From: Sulfuricurvum sp. MLSB
Lineage (GTDB): Bacteria; Campylobacterota; Campylobacteria; Campylobacterales; Sulfurimonadaceae
Length of the DNA stretch: 64,000 bases
Direction: 5' to 3'
Assembly (NCBI RefSeq): GCF_000747095.1
Contig: NZ_JQGL01000006.1
Location: 1-64,000, forward strand
A program made the translations under genes and the position numbers. How positions within the stretch are numbered: position 1 is the stretch's first letter; every line of letters begins with the position of its first letter. The notes below the pieces were generated by a model that was not told where the DNA came from, did not search any database, and was given only the letters and a program-made list of their open reading frames with translations. This document shows, one piece after another, positions 10,750-21,032 of the stretch.

Positions 10750-10918
10750 AACATCAATCTGAGTTCAACCTTTTCAATCCACGATAATTTTATATCTTCA
10801 AAAAACCTTCCCTTTCAGCTACGTTCATGAAAAAATTCGTAGTAATATGAAACGTTTTGATACGCTTTGACAGCCTGTGAAAATATATTAACATAGCTCA
10901 TTTTTTCAACTATGATTT

Positions 10919-11021
10919 CCCCGTTACGATTATTCAACGGGGTACCAAGTGTTCAATCACTCCCAAGTGATGGAAGCCTCTCGGCTTCCCGTTGAGTAAT
11001 TCAATTGGGACACTTGGTACC
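10919..11021. repeat. Nested inverted repeats able to form a multi-hairpin/cloverleaf fold
   Basis: CCCCGTT/AACGGGG (10919-10942); outer stem GGTACCAAGTGT/ACACTTGGTACC (10941-10952, 11010-11021); inner TCACT/AGTGA and GGAAGCC/GGCTTCC. Confidence 0.8.
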
Positions 11022-11540
11022 TGTTCCCTTACTCACAAATCCATTCCCATTGTTCAATATATGAAAGGCGTATCATCAAGCGTCTGGTGAAGTATATATT
11101 TTGATTGTGACCATCATAGTCTCTGCTCATAATGCAGTACCCGAAATATAGAAAAAAGAGTAGAAGTTGATGCGGCTGCGGCTGGCTCTCACAGGGAAAC
11201 CAAAAGGGGGATCGATCACACGCGAAAAGTAGCGCTGTGGTAGATACTATGCTCTCTGCACCTTCTCATACCGACCTAAATCCAAGACTCTCACATAATG
11301 GACACGGAACAAACTGAACAGCACAACCGACAGTTGATGGTATGCTCTTGCCGAGCGTGAAAAAGGCGAAGAGGCTATTCGACGATCAATCGAAACGACG
11401 GAATTATAACGTAAATGTAGTTAGTAGAATTTCAAGTGCGGAGAAGTATGCCCAAAATTTTGGGAGCTTTGAAGCCCCTAACTGCGTCATCTCCTCCCTT
11501 CTCACTCTGGAATTTGACTTGCTATCATTCTCTTAGACTT

Positions 11541-14500
11541 TCATAACCCTGCTTGGCGATATTTTTTAAAATTCTCAGCTTGCTCAAAAATCTCTTTATA
11601 CACTTCATCTCTATCAATTGGCGGATAATCGTTTTCTGCCAGCAGGATAATCAGATCGGCTTTGAGCTCAGCTTTGATATCATCACGTTGACTCCAGTCG
11701 GTATATTTGGCTTTGTCATCCACGACGAGTTTGACCTCTTTGGCCAGATGGAGCAGTTTTTCTTCGGGATAGTAAAAATCATAGCGGTGTGCCATCGCCT
11801 TTAGGATGTCATAAAACGCTTTTTCTTCGAAATCGATGCCCATGTCGGCAAACGACTCTTTTTCTTTTTTCAGGGCATGATACAAGTCGATAATTTGATC
11901 GGTAAAGTCTTCGAGGACTTCACTGCGCAATACATCTGCTTCTTTACGTTCATTGTACATGTCAACCAGCGCTTTGAACTTTTGGGAAAAGTCGATCCCT
12001 TTGGTTTTGTTCACTTTTTTGAAATCGTTGATCGCTTTGGTCAAAAGCTGCTGCAACAGTTTGATTTTGGTATTGGGGAGCTTGATTTTCTCGATCTTTG
12101 CCAGATACTCATCATCGAAAATATCGATTTGCGATTGCTGTGCGTCACCGAGTTTAAAAATCTCCTCGACCCCGTCGCTTTCCAAAGCGTCTTTGATCAT
12201 ATCCCGGACTTTGGCGTTCATCTGCGCGACGTCGGGAGCATTGCCCTTGGTCAGTTTGAATACGATCGAACGAACCGCCAGATAAAAGTGGATCGTATCG
12301 CGTTCACTTTGGCTAAAGACTTCACTTCCGCTGCAAATATCGTAGGCTGCTTTGAGGCGCTTGACCAGATACATAAACCGCTTTTCGATCTCCTGAGTGA
12401 TCTGCACGTATTCCGCTGCCATATTCAGCGTTTGGAGCTGCTGCAACGGTGATCCTCGGAAATACAAAGCCGCATCAAAATGGTGAAAAATTTTTCCGAT
12501 CAAATCGAGATGATCTTTGACCACCACGATCGACTGCTCGATCTCTTCGAAATTGGTACTTTCTCCTTTCGAATAGTGGGCAAGTGCCAGGTTCATCTGC
12601 CTTTTGATCCCGATATAATCGACGACAAGCCCTTTTTCTTTCCCCTCGAATTTGCGGTTGACGCGCGAAATCGTCTGAATGAGGTTATGCCGCTGGATCG
12701 GTTTGTCAATGTAGATCGTATCGAGAAAAGGGACATCGAATCCCGTCAGCCACATATCGACGACGATCGCGATTTTAAAATTGGATTTGGCGTTTTTAAA
12801 CTGCCGGTCCAGCTCTTTGCGATCCTCTTTGGTCCCCAGCATACGATACAGCTCTTCGGAATCGTCCTTGTTCCGCGTCATGATCATTTTGATCCGCTCC
12901 ATCGGTTTGATCTCCTGGCGCTCTTTTTCGCTCAGTTCGGCACCTTCGTCGCATACTCGGATTTCTGCCCACTCCGGACGCAGTGCAATGACCTCTTTGT
13001 AGAACTGATAGGCGATCGGACGGCTGCTGCATACGAACATCGCTTTGCCTTTGACCGTCGAGCCTTCTGAAACGCGCTTTTCGTAATGGGCTACAAAATC
13101 TCCCGCCAGCGCTTTGATCCGATCCGGATCGCCCAGGATAACATTCATTTTGGCGTTGGCTTTTTTGCTCTTTTCGATCTGATATTCGCTGGTTCCCTCT
13201 TCGGCGCATTCGTTGTAATAGTTTTCGATCTCTTTGAGCTTGCCGTTGTCGAGAAGCACTTTTGCCGCACGCCCTTCATAGACGATACGGACGGTAATCT
13301 CATCCTTGACCGATTCGCTCATCGTATACGAATCGACGACCTCCCCGAATACGTCGAGAGTGGCATCGACCGGCGTCCCTGTAAATCCGACGTACGTTGC
13401 ATTCGGAAGCGAATCGTGCAGATATTTGGCAAATCCGTAGCTTCGTTTGACCCCTTTTTCGGTGACGCTTACTTTCTGATCCAGATTGGTCTGTGACCTG
13501 TGGGCTTCATCCGAAATACAGATGATGTTGTTGCGTTCGCTCAGCAGCTCGGTGTCTTCGGTAAATTTGTGGATCGTCGTCAAAAAGACTCCGCCGCTGG
13601 AACGTCCTTTGAGGAGTTCACGCAGCTGCGCCCGGCTCTCCACGCTGATGATCGCATCGTCGCCGACGTAGCCTTTGGCATTGGTAAACTGATCGGAGAG
13701 CTGATCGTCCAGATCGGTTCGATCGGTGATGAGGACGATGGTCGGACTCGCGAAATCGACGCTTTTCATCAGCAAACGGCTCAGATAGAGCATCGTATAG
13801 CTTTTACCGCACCCCGTCGCACCGAAATACGTCCCCCCTTTCCCGTCTCCTTCGGGTTTGCGGTGTTTCATGATATTGGCATAGAGTTTTGTGGCCGCGT
13901 AGTACTGCGGATAGCGGCATACGACCTTTTCCTCTTTTTTGGAGGTGTCGGGGAAATAGATGAAATGGCGGATGATATCGCACAATCGATCCCGCCCAAA
14001 GAGCCCTTTGATCATCGTATAGAGCGAATCGATCCCATCGCGTTCGATCGACTCATCACCCGTGATCTTGCGCCACGCATAGAAAAATTCATACGGAGCG
14101 AAAAACGACCCCGCTTTGCTGTTTACCCCGTCGCTGATGACGCACAGCGCATTGTATTTGAACAGTTCTGGGATATCCCGCCGATACCGTACGGTGAGCT
14201 GGATAAACGCATCGTGAATCGTTGCCTCTTCACGAATCGCGCTTTTGAATTCGAATACCACGAGCGGCAATCCGTTGATATAGAGAATGCCATCGGGGAT
14301 ACGCAGTTCATACCCCTGAATCTCCAGCTGATTGACGATTTTGAAATGGTTTCGATCGACATCCGTATAATCGATCAGCTGAACATAGAGATCTTTTTGG
14401 GAGCGATCTTCGCGTTTGAGGAGAAATCCGTCAGAGACTATCTTCATAATCGCTTTATTGCTCTCATACAGATCCGAGTGGGGGAGGAGTTCCAGCTTGC

Positions 14501-14696
14501 GGATCAGCCCATCGATTTCATTGGGTGTGATCCCATCGGATGCGTATCGTGTGGATAAAAAGGATCGCAGATCCTCTTCGATCAAAACGCCCTGCGGATC
14601 TCTGATGATCGTTTCACCCGATACGTGCGTAATCTGCTCTTCGCCCAGCAGCTCGATGATCGCCTGTTCCAGCCGCCCTTCGGTAAACCTACTCAC
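11541..14696 (-). CDS. hsdR: Type I restriction enzyme R subunit
   Basis: 1051 aa; N-terminal PD-(D/E)XK region (DGILYINGLPLVVFEFKSA), Walker A GATGCGKSYTML, ISDEAHRSQ, VGFTGTP, QTISRVNR. Confidence 0.95.
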   Translation of the reverse strand: MSRFTEGRLEQAIIELLGEEQITHVSGETIIRDPQGVLIEEDLRSFLSTRYASDGITPNEIDGLIRKLELLPHSDLYESNKAIMKIVSDGFLLKREDRSQKDLYVQLIDYTDVDRNHFKIVNQLEIQGYELRIPDGILYINGLPLVVFEFKSAIREEATIHDAFIQLTVRYRRDIPELFKYNALCVISDGVNSKAGSFFAPYEFFYAWRKITGDESIERDGIDSLYTMIKGLFGRDRLCDIIRHFIYFPDTSKKEEKVVCRYPQYYAATKLYANIMKHRKPEGDGKGGTYFGATGCGKSYTMLYLSRLLMKSVDFASPTIVLITDRTDLDDQLSDQFTNAKGYVGDDAIISVESRAQLRELLKGRSSGGVFLTTIHKFTEDTELLSERNNIICISDEAHRSQTNLDQKVSVTEKGVKRSYGFAKYLHDSLPNATYVGFTGTPVDATLDVFGEVVDSYTMSESVKDEITVRIVYEGRAAKVLLDNGKLKEIENYYNECAEEGTSEYQIEKSKKANAKMNVILGDPDRIKALAGDFVAHYEKRVSEGSTVKGKAMFVCSSRPIAYQFYKEVIALRPEWAEIRVCDEGAELSEKERQEIKPMERIKMIMTRNKDDSEELYRMLGTKEDRKELDRQFKNAKSNFKIAIVVDMWLTGFDVPFLDTIYIDKPIQRHNLIQTISRVNRKFEGKEKGLVVDYIGIKRQMNLALAHYSKGESTNFEEIEQSIVVVKDHLDLIGKIFHHFDAALYFRGSPLQQLQTLNMAAEYVQITQEIEKRFMYLVKRLKAAYDICSGSEVFSQSERDTIHFYLAVRSIVFKLTKGNAPDVAQMNAKVRDMIKDALESDGVEEIFKLGDAQQSQIDIFDDEYLAKIEKIKLPNTKIKLLQQLLTKAINDFKKVNKTKGIDFSQKFKALVDMYNERKEADVLRSEVLEDFTDQIIDLYHALKKEKESFADMGIDFEEKAFYDILKAMAHRYDFYYPEEKLLHLAKEVKLVVDDKAKYTDWSQRDDIKAELKADLIILLAENDYPPIDRDEVYKEIFEQAENFKKYRQAGL

Positions 14697-16026
14697 CTGT
14701 CACCTCCCAATGCCCGCCTTTGGCCGATCCGATCCGTCTGATAATCCCCTCGGATTTGAGTTTTTGGATCTGCCATTCGATCCCTTTGGTGCTGATGCCC
14801 GCGGCCTCAGCCAACTCTTCCATCGTAACGGAAGGGGTTTTTCTCATAGTTTCGAGAATGTTCTCCCTAGTTTTTCCCCTAGTTTTTCCCCTAGTTTCTA
14901 CCGCTTCATCGGCTGCCGGTATAAACCCAAAAGAAATCCACAGACCGTTATCGTATCGAAGGGTCGGCTCGACACGGTTGTAGGCTACCGATTCGCTGAT
15001 GATTTTATCGATACCGCGCCCCCAGGATTCGATAAGCCCTGCGAGGAAAAAGATATGGGCGATATCGGGGTTAAACGGCTTGGACGGGTGCTTTTGTTTC
15101 AGCGTCTCCACGCTCCACCCCTGCGGGAGATCCCCGGCATTCCAAATCATCAGCTTGTCATCGTACACGCTGATCTGGATCGGGGTACCGCTGCCGTAAT
15201 CCTTGTGCGCCACGGCATTGATGAGCGCTTCACGCAAAGCGAGTTTTGAGACCGGGAACGTCTCGATCCTCTGTATCCCCTCGTAGGTGATATCGGCTTT
15301 GAGGTATTTGGTATAGAGCAGATCGATCGTCTTTTCGATCTGATCGAACAGATTGCCGTGGATCTCATCGTGAAAGCGCAAATCGCTGTCTGTTTTAAAA
15401 TACCCGATCTTGATGTAGGCACCGGTGATGTATCTTTCGGCATCTTTGGCAAACAGCAGTACCGAGGCACGCTTGAGATACTCCCCGTCGATGAGATGAA
15501 GTTTGTCGATCAGTTCCTCGTCCGTTTCGTTCAGGATATCGACATCCAGACGCTCTTTCTTGGCGGCACGCTGGCGAAACGTCTCGATCGCCGAGGGGTC
15601 CAAATCGGTGCGCTTGATATACGGTATCGGTACACCGTCCCACCGTTTCCCCTGTTTTTCGAGTAAAAACCGATCCAGCGCTGCGCCTTTGAGCTCTTGT
15701 TTGGTGCTACCGGTACGGTAATGGTATTGCCCCTTATAGCTGACGGGATACGGATAGGGTTCGGTAGCGATGGAGAGGTATTGTCGCCCCTGCGCTTCAT
15801 CCATCTGGACATCGACGATGATGCCGAGCAGATCGCGGACTTTGTTGGGGATGTCTTCGAGCAGTTTTTTGGCATTGTCGATCCCGACGATCTCACCCAC
15901 ATCATCGACACCGATGTAGATCGTACCCCCCTTGGCATTGGCAAATCCGCAGATCCACTGGATATACTCGTCGCGCCAGGATTGTTTAAATTCGGTGTCG
16001 TGGTTTTCGTGTGCGGTGAGTTTCAT
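14689..16026 (-). CDS. AlbA_2/Schlafen-type ATP-binding protein with C-terminal winged helix
   Basis: E(F/L)K motif TEFKQSW, FANAKGGTIYIGVDDVGEIVGI, RGKTRGKTREN linker followed by wHTH; likely start MKLTAHENHD (16026). Confidence 0.85.
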   Translation of the reverse strand: MKLTAHENHDTEFKQSWRDEYIQWICGFANAKGGTIYIGVDDVGEIVGIDNAKKLLEDIPNKVRDLLGIIVDVQMDEAQGRQYLSIATEPYPYPVSYKGQYHYRTGSTKQELKGAALDRFLLEKQGKRWDGVPIPYIKRTDLDPSAIETFRQRAAKKERLDVDILNETDEELIDKLHLIDGEYLKRASVLLFAKDAERYITGAYIKIGYFKTDSDLRFHDEIHGNLFDQIEKTIDLLYTKYLKADITYEGIQRIETFPVSKLALREALINAVAHKDYGSGTPIQISVYDDKLMIWNAGDLPQGWSVETLKQKHPSKPFNPDIAHIFFLAGLIESWGRGIDKIISESVAYNRVEPTLRYDNGLWISFGFIPAADEAVETRGKTRGKTRENILETMRKTPSVTMEELAEAAGISTKGIEWQIQKLKSEGIIRRIGSAKGGHWEVTGE

Positions 16027-17195
16027 AAATTGATCCCAGAACAAAAAGCTCTTATCGGATGTATCAAAACTTCAAAAAAATGAGGAGAAGCCAAATCAAT
16101 CAAATATATAGCCATTAGAATAAAACCGACCGTAAAAACAATAACGACCGATTGATATATACTCGTAAGTTTTAAAATGCTTCGAACTCTTCCGTTTACT
16201 CCATCTTGTTCTTTAACCAATACCTCTTTATCAATTCCAGATTTTTCCGAAATCAACTGAAATACATGATCAAATCTCACTTTTAAATCAGAAATACCTT
16301 TTTTCATTGTGCTAATGGTGAAGAAACTAAAAAGGCTCCAAACAAAAATTATGCCAGAAGCAATCAATAGAGGATACGGTTCTTTTTCAAATCTAAATAA
16401 TAGATAAATATATACTCCAAACTGTATTGGAAGTGAGTTCACTTTAGATAAAAATTCGGAGAGTGAATCCTGTAACGTTTTAAAATATTTGTCCTTTTCC
16501 TCATCTAACTTTGATTGGAATTCTTCAAATGAAAATTTGTTTTTATAAAGTTCAAATTCTCTATTGGCTTTTTCTACAATTTTTGCCAAATTTTCCAAAG
16601 CAGTAATGAAGCGGTAGTTAATATCTTTGCAATCCTGAACTTTTTCAATCATATTGTCTCGAAAAAAACTCAAATATTCATTTTCCTGACATTTTATAGA
16701 CAGCTTGTGATAGAGTTCTTTTAACTCATGATTCCTTTCATAGAAATCCAAAGATTTGTCTTTGTAACCAACCTCTATCTTGCCTCTCTTCTCTGATAAA
16801 AAAATAAATTTTTCATGCAATATATCGTGGTATGAAGCAATCTCTTTTTCAATAAGAAGTTTTTGTATTTTGGATGCAAAAATCAAGTTTTCAAAAAATA
16901 GATTTTCATCGGCATGACCATCTTGAAAATAGATTTGATCTTGAAGGATGATAATAGGCTTATCGGACGTTTGATCTGCATAATGCAATAAACAATCTTT
17001 TTTTGTTTTGTAGATATGTAATGGCTGAATAGATAAGTCGATATAAATGCCTTCAGCATGCTTCTCATACGTTATCGAATATTCAGCAAGAATTTCAGTT
17101 GAATTTTCGAGTTCTTTTGAAACGATTTCCAGGTCATTGTCTGAAATGTCATTACATTGTACGAGAAGATTAAATAGCTTTGAAACGTCATTCAT
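16023..17195 (-). CDS. Unknown coiled-coil protein with two C-terminal TM helices
   Basis: 390 aa; central Lys/Glu-rich coiled coil; TM stretches PYPLLIASGIIFVWSLFSFFTI and SVVIVFTVGFILMAIYLIDL. Confidence 0.8.
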   Translation of the reverse strand: MNDVSKLFNLLVQCNDISDNDLEIVSKELENSTEILAEYSITYEKHAEGIYIDLSIQPLHIYKTKKDCLLHYADQTSDKPIIILQDQIYFQDGHADENLFFENLIFASKIQKLLIEKEIASYHDILHEKFIFLSEKRGKIEVGYKDKSLDFYERNHELKELYHKLSIKCQENEYLSFFRDNMIEKVQDCKDINYRFITALENLAKIVEKANREFELYKNKFSFEEFQSKLDEEKDKYFKTLQDSLSEFLSKVNSLPIQFGVYIYLLFRFEKEPYPLLIASGIIFVWSLFSFFTISTMKKGISDLKVRFDHVFQLISEKSGIDKEVLVKEQDGVNGRVRSILKLTSIYQSVVIVFTVGFILMAIYLIDLASPHFFEVLIHPIRAFCSGINL

Positions 17196-17197
17196 TT

Positions 17198-18178
17198 TTA
17201 ATCGGTTCTTCCGTGATTATTCAATGCATTTTGAATTTGCTGGACTAAGCCTGGAGAATTGATGACTACGGAGCCATCAACTATTCGAATTGCATTGGGG
17301 TTAAAACTACTTCTGGGAGCAGTAAGTTCAATGTTATCAGCTTTTACAGAGACCTTATAAAACTTTTGCAAGTTGCTACCAGTGAGTTTAAACTCTCCAT
17401 CGATGTCAATATTATTTTCTGAGCAGAAGTTTGAAATCTTATTTTCATCTGCATACAAGTATTGACTGAGTTCTCGCAGATTAATCACTCGGTCTCTATG
17501 ACTTTTGGTGTAGTCAAAAATCTTTTTCTTGAGTTCTTCTCTCGTTACACCTGCTGGCAAATCGATTTGATTAGCAACATCATATAAAGCTTCAGCATCT
17601 TTATTTTCCTGCTTCGTATCATCAAGTCCTATCCAGCCTTCAAAGTAATGCGATATATCAGTATTACCACGGACAAGGGAAACGTACCTGTCTTCTGACG
17701 TACCATTCAAAATTGAAAGATTGATTTTTGCACCCATTGCAAAATGTTCAACATCGAGATATTGCGTAGAATTCAGATCCCAGCTACCAGCATTGGGCGT
17801 CAATTTGGATCCATCCGTATTTCTTACAAGGAAAAGTGCTAAGAAATCATGATTTGAAGCATACTCTGCAAAAACAAGATAACCGCCTTTTGCTGCCGAA
17901 ATACCATCTATACGGTCTTTCAGATTTTCAGTCAAATTGCGAGAAAGAGATAAAATTTCAAAACTTTCGAATGACTCTACACGATCTTGAAATCCTCCAT
18001 CGGCGAACTTCGCTCGTTTAACAGTTTTTCTTGCAAAAGATTCTTCAAGAGAATTGACAATTCTTTTAACATTTTCATTCGTAACATCTAAGGTATCATT
18101 TGAAAGATATATACTCGCACTATTGGTACTGCCTGCTTCTTTGGTAATCTCGTGAATTACAATGGATTTTAATGTCAT
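17198..18178 (-). CDS. Nucleoid-associated protein, NdpA/YejK-like
   Basis: ~326 aa from MTLKSIVIHEITKEAG; IVIHEI start, FEGWIG and YLVFAEYA motifs typical of the 37-kDa nucleoid-associated family. Confidence 0.7.
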   Translation of the reverse strand: MTLKSIVIHEITKEAGSTNSASIYLSNDTLDVTNENVKRIVNSLEESFARKTVKRAKFADGGFQDRVESFESFEILSLSRNLTENLKDRIDGISAAKGGYLVFAEYASNHDFLALFLVRNTDGSKLTPNAGSWDLNSTQYLDVEHFAMGAKINLSILNGTSEDRYVSLVRGNTDISHYFEGWIGLDDTKQENKDAEALYDVANQIDLPAGVTREELKKKIFDYTKSHRDRVINLRELSQYLYADENKISNFCSENNIDIDGEFKLTGSNLQKFYKVSVKADNIELTAPRSSFNPNAIRIVDGSVVINSPGLVQQIQNALNNHGRTD

Positions 18179-18179
18179 A

Positions 18180-19343
18180 TCAATCCCTTTCTTTCGGTAT
18201 TTCAACTTCAATCGTTGCCATTTTCGCAAGCAAAATTTGTCGCATGGTATTCAAAAGCTGAGTCTCTTTAGATTTGGCTTTTATGCGTTCAAAAATTGGC
18301 TGAACAAATTCATGAAATTTTTGCATTGTATTCAAATCGATTTTCATAATCGGATATTCATTTAAATAATCACTATGCACACGTTCTCTTCCTGAAGAAC
18401 CTATCATACTGCTGATTGCATAAGTTCTGAACTGCTCATCTCTGGCAAAACAATAGATCCAAAACGGGCTAATGGCATTTTTAGCACGCATTACAATAAA
18501 TTCAGTCGAGCCAAAAGCTATTTCACCATCTTCTAAACAATCGACAAATGCCGTTTTACCATTTTCAAGACACGGAGTTATTCGTGCCAGCAATGTATCA
18601 CCATTTTGAAATTTAGAGCCGGCAGTATAAGGACGCTTGGCTACCTGTTTAATACTTAGACTGTCTTCCTGTACGTCAGCCATTTCTACATAACTACATA
18701 AAGTGTCTTTTTTGATTGAATGTGTCGGATTAAACTCGATATATTGTTCCAATGTCGTACTATTTTCTGTATCAATGACTTCGTCCATATTAAACCACTG
18801 CCGATAGAGCGCTTGTGCTGTCTCTTCAAGTTTTTGGTTCAACTGTTCGTTAAGGCGGATACACTCGGTGATCGTATGATACTCCCGCACGATCTCGCGC
18901 TGTTTTTCGATCGAGGGGATAGGAAGTTCAATATCACACATCTCTTCCCAGCCAAAAATCTCCCGCACGCTGCCGTGTGACATATAACGGGCATAACGAT
19001 CGAATTCGGGACGGCGAAACCACATCATCAAATATTCGGGAAGTAATTCTTCAGAATCGATAATTTCAAAAACCGTATAAGCTTGAGAAACCAAAGCTTC
19101 TTCATGTGTTTCCAACATTGCAATTCCAATTTTATCACCACGGCGTGAAGTATCTGGAACGTAGGTAAACTGATACTTTTTAACAACTTTATATTTCTTG
19201 AAATCAGTTCCAACCGTATTTGCTATAGATTCAATAAATTTTTTTTGCGTTGAAACACCTAAGAGATTTTCTTGCTTATCTTCAACATTGCGAGTATCTA
19301 CTTGACGAATATATTTGCCAAGATCCTTATAGTTCGATCGCAT
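18180..19343 (-). CDS. hsdS: Type I restriction enzyme specificity subunit
   Basis: Two target-recognition-like halves with conserved IPIPSIEKQREIVREYHTITECIRLNEQLNQKLEETAQALYRQWF. Confidence 0.9.
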   Translation of the reverse strand: MRSNYKDLGKYIRQVDTRNVEDKQENLLGVSTQKKFIESIANTVGTDFKKYKVVKKYQFTYVPDTSRRGDKIGIAMLETHEEALVSQAYTVFEIIDSEELLPEYLMMWFRRPEFDRYARYMSHGSVREIFGWEEMCDIELPIPSIEKQREIVREYHTITECIRLNEQLNQKLEETAQALYRQWFNMDEVIDTENSTTLEQYIEFNPTHSIKKDTLCSYVEMADVQEDSLSIKQVAKRPYTAGSKFQNGDTLLARITPCLENGKTAFVDCLEDGEIAFGSTEFIVMRAKNAISPFWIYCFARDEQFRTYAISSMIGSSGRERVHSDYLNEYPIMKIDLNTMQKFHEFVQPIFERIKAKSKETQLLNTMRQILLAKMATIEVEIPKERD

Positions 19344-20898
19344 AACCCAACTCTTTGAACACGTTTAACAACTCTTTTTTCGATTCCTCTTCGGCTCGGA
19401 GCAAGTCGGCAAATTCAAATTGCAACGTCTGCATCTTCTCATCAAAATCGATGTTTTCATCGCGGTTGACAAACGCGATGTATTTGCTGGGGACGAGAGA
19501 ATAATCTTTGGCTTTGATCTCCTGGATCGTGGCGCTGTAGCAGTATTCGGGGATGTTTTCGTATCCCTCTTCGACACACTGCCACGTGTGATAGGTACGG
19601 GCGATATCGCGGATATGCGCTTCGCTGAACTGCACGAATTTTTTCTCGAACGGCTCACCGACCTGGCGCAAGTCCATAAAAAGCACTTCATCTTCACGGT
19701 CACGATAACGGCGAACGACATCGCCGTGCTCTACCGTATGGGCTTTTTTGTTTTTGTTTAGAATCCAAAGCGTAACACTGATATCCGTCGTGTAGAACAT
19801 ATCTCTTGGCAAAATAACAATCGCTTCGACCAAACGGTTCTCGATCAGCTTCGCCCGGATCGCCTTTTCGACTCCGTCACCCGAGAGGGCGCCGTTGGCG
19901 AGGATAAATCCGGCGACCCCGTTTTGGGAGAGCTTGGAGACCATGTGCAAAATCCACGCGTAGTTAGCGTTGGACGTCGGCGGAACCTCGTAACCGCTCC
20001 AGCGCGGATCGTCGGTGAGTTCATTATCCGCACGCCAGTCTTTTTGGTTGAACGGAGGGTTGGCCATGATGAAATCGGCTTTGAGATCGGTATGGAGGTC
20101 TTTACTAAACGTATTGGCGGCGTTGTCTCCGAGATTTCCGCTGATCCCCCGAATGGCGAGATTCATTTTCGCCAGTTTGAGGGTGGTGGAAGTCCCCTCT
20201 TGTCCGTAGACGGAGATGTCTTTTTTGTTTCCTTGGTGGTTGTCGACGAATTTCATCGACTGCACGAACATCCCCCCCGAACCGCAGCACGGATCGTAGA
20301 TCTTGCCCCGGTAGGGCTCGATCATCTCGGCGATCAGATTGACGATGCTTTTGGGGGTATAGAACTCCCCTTTCCCTTTTCCCTCGGCGAGGGCGAAGTT
20401 GGAGAGAAAATACTCATACACCCGCCCGATGATGTCGTGGGATTTGTCATTGAGGGTGTCGATGTTATTGATCGTATCGATTAGGGTCGCGAGTTTACTG
20501 ACATCCAGATCCAGACGGGAAAAATAGTTATCGGGGAGCGCCCCTTTGAGCGCTTTGTTGTTTTTTTCGACGGTGTAGAGAGCGGTATCGATCTTGACCG
20601 CGATATCGTCTTGTTTCGCGTTTTCGCTGATGTAGCTCCATCTCGCTTCCGGCGGGAGGAAAAAGACGTTTTTCATCGCGTAGAACTCGACGAATTCGAG
20701 ATATTTTTCTTTTCCTTCGGCGATGAGTTCCCCACGGCGCTCTTCGAATTTGTCACTGGCGAATTTGAGGAAGATGAGACTGAGGACGACGTGCTTGTAT
20801 TCGGACGGTTCGACCGTCCCGCGTAGCTTATTGGCAGAGTCCCAGAGGGTCTCCTCGATATTTTTTTGTTTTTTAGGGGCGGCGGCTTTTTTTGCCAT
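19327..20898 (-). CDS. hsdM: Type I restriction enzyme methyltransferase subunit
   Basis: GEFYTPKSIVNLIAEMI, DPCCGSGGMFVQS, NPPF motif (ADFIMANPPFNQKDW); likely start MAKKAAAPKK (20898). Confidence 0.95.
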   Translation of the reverse strand: MAKKAAAPKKQKNIEETLWDSANKLRGTVEPSEYKHVVLSLIFLKFASDKFEERRGELIAEGKEKYLEFVEFYAMKNVFFLPPEARWSYISENAKQDDIAVKIDTALYTVEKNNKALKGALPDNYFSRLDLDVSKLATLIDTINNIDTLNDKSHDIIGRVYEYFLSNFALAEGKGKGEFYTPKSIVNLIAEMIEPYRGKIYDPCCGSGGMFVQSMKFVDNHQGNKKDISVYGQEGTSTTLKLAKMNLAIRGISGNLGDNAANTFSKDLHTDLKADFIMANPPFNQKDWRADNELTDDPRWSGYEVPPTSNANYAWILHMVSKLSQNGVAGFILANGALSGDGVEKAIRAKLIENRLVEAIVILPRDMFYTTDISVTLWILNKNKKAHTVEHGDVVRRYRDREDEVLFMDLRQVGEPFEKKFVQFSEAHIRDIARTYHTWQCVEEGYENIPEYCYSATIQEIKAKDYSLVPSKYIAFVNRDENIDFDEKMQTLQFEFADLLRAEEESKKELLNVFKELGYAIEL

Positions 20899-21032
20899 AA
20901 AAATCCTTGAATTCACGGGGGAAAAGTTGCATTTAAAATAGATTCGATTATAGCGGATTGATACTTAGATCGTGTTAGAAGATATGATAAGAAGTGGTTT
21001 GATACTTTATCAAACCACCCTACGGAAACTTT

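Noticed and set aside
11342-11536. 64-aa + strand ORF
   Set aside because: No RBS or family features; more likely part of a degraded region
10674-11540. Retron-like ncRNA suggested by the nested hairpins
   Set aside because: No reverse transcriptase gene anywhere in the island
13500-14558. 352-aa + strand ORF
   Set aside because: Antisense to hsdR; composition (Phe/Asp/Ile-rich) typical of a shadow frame of a real gene
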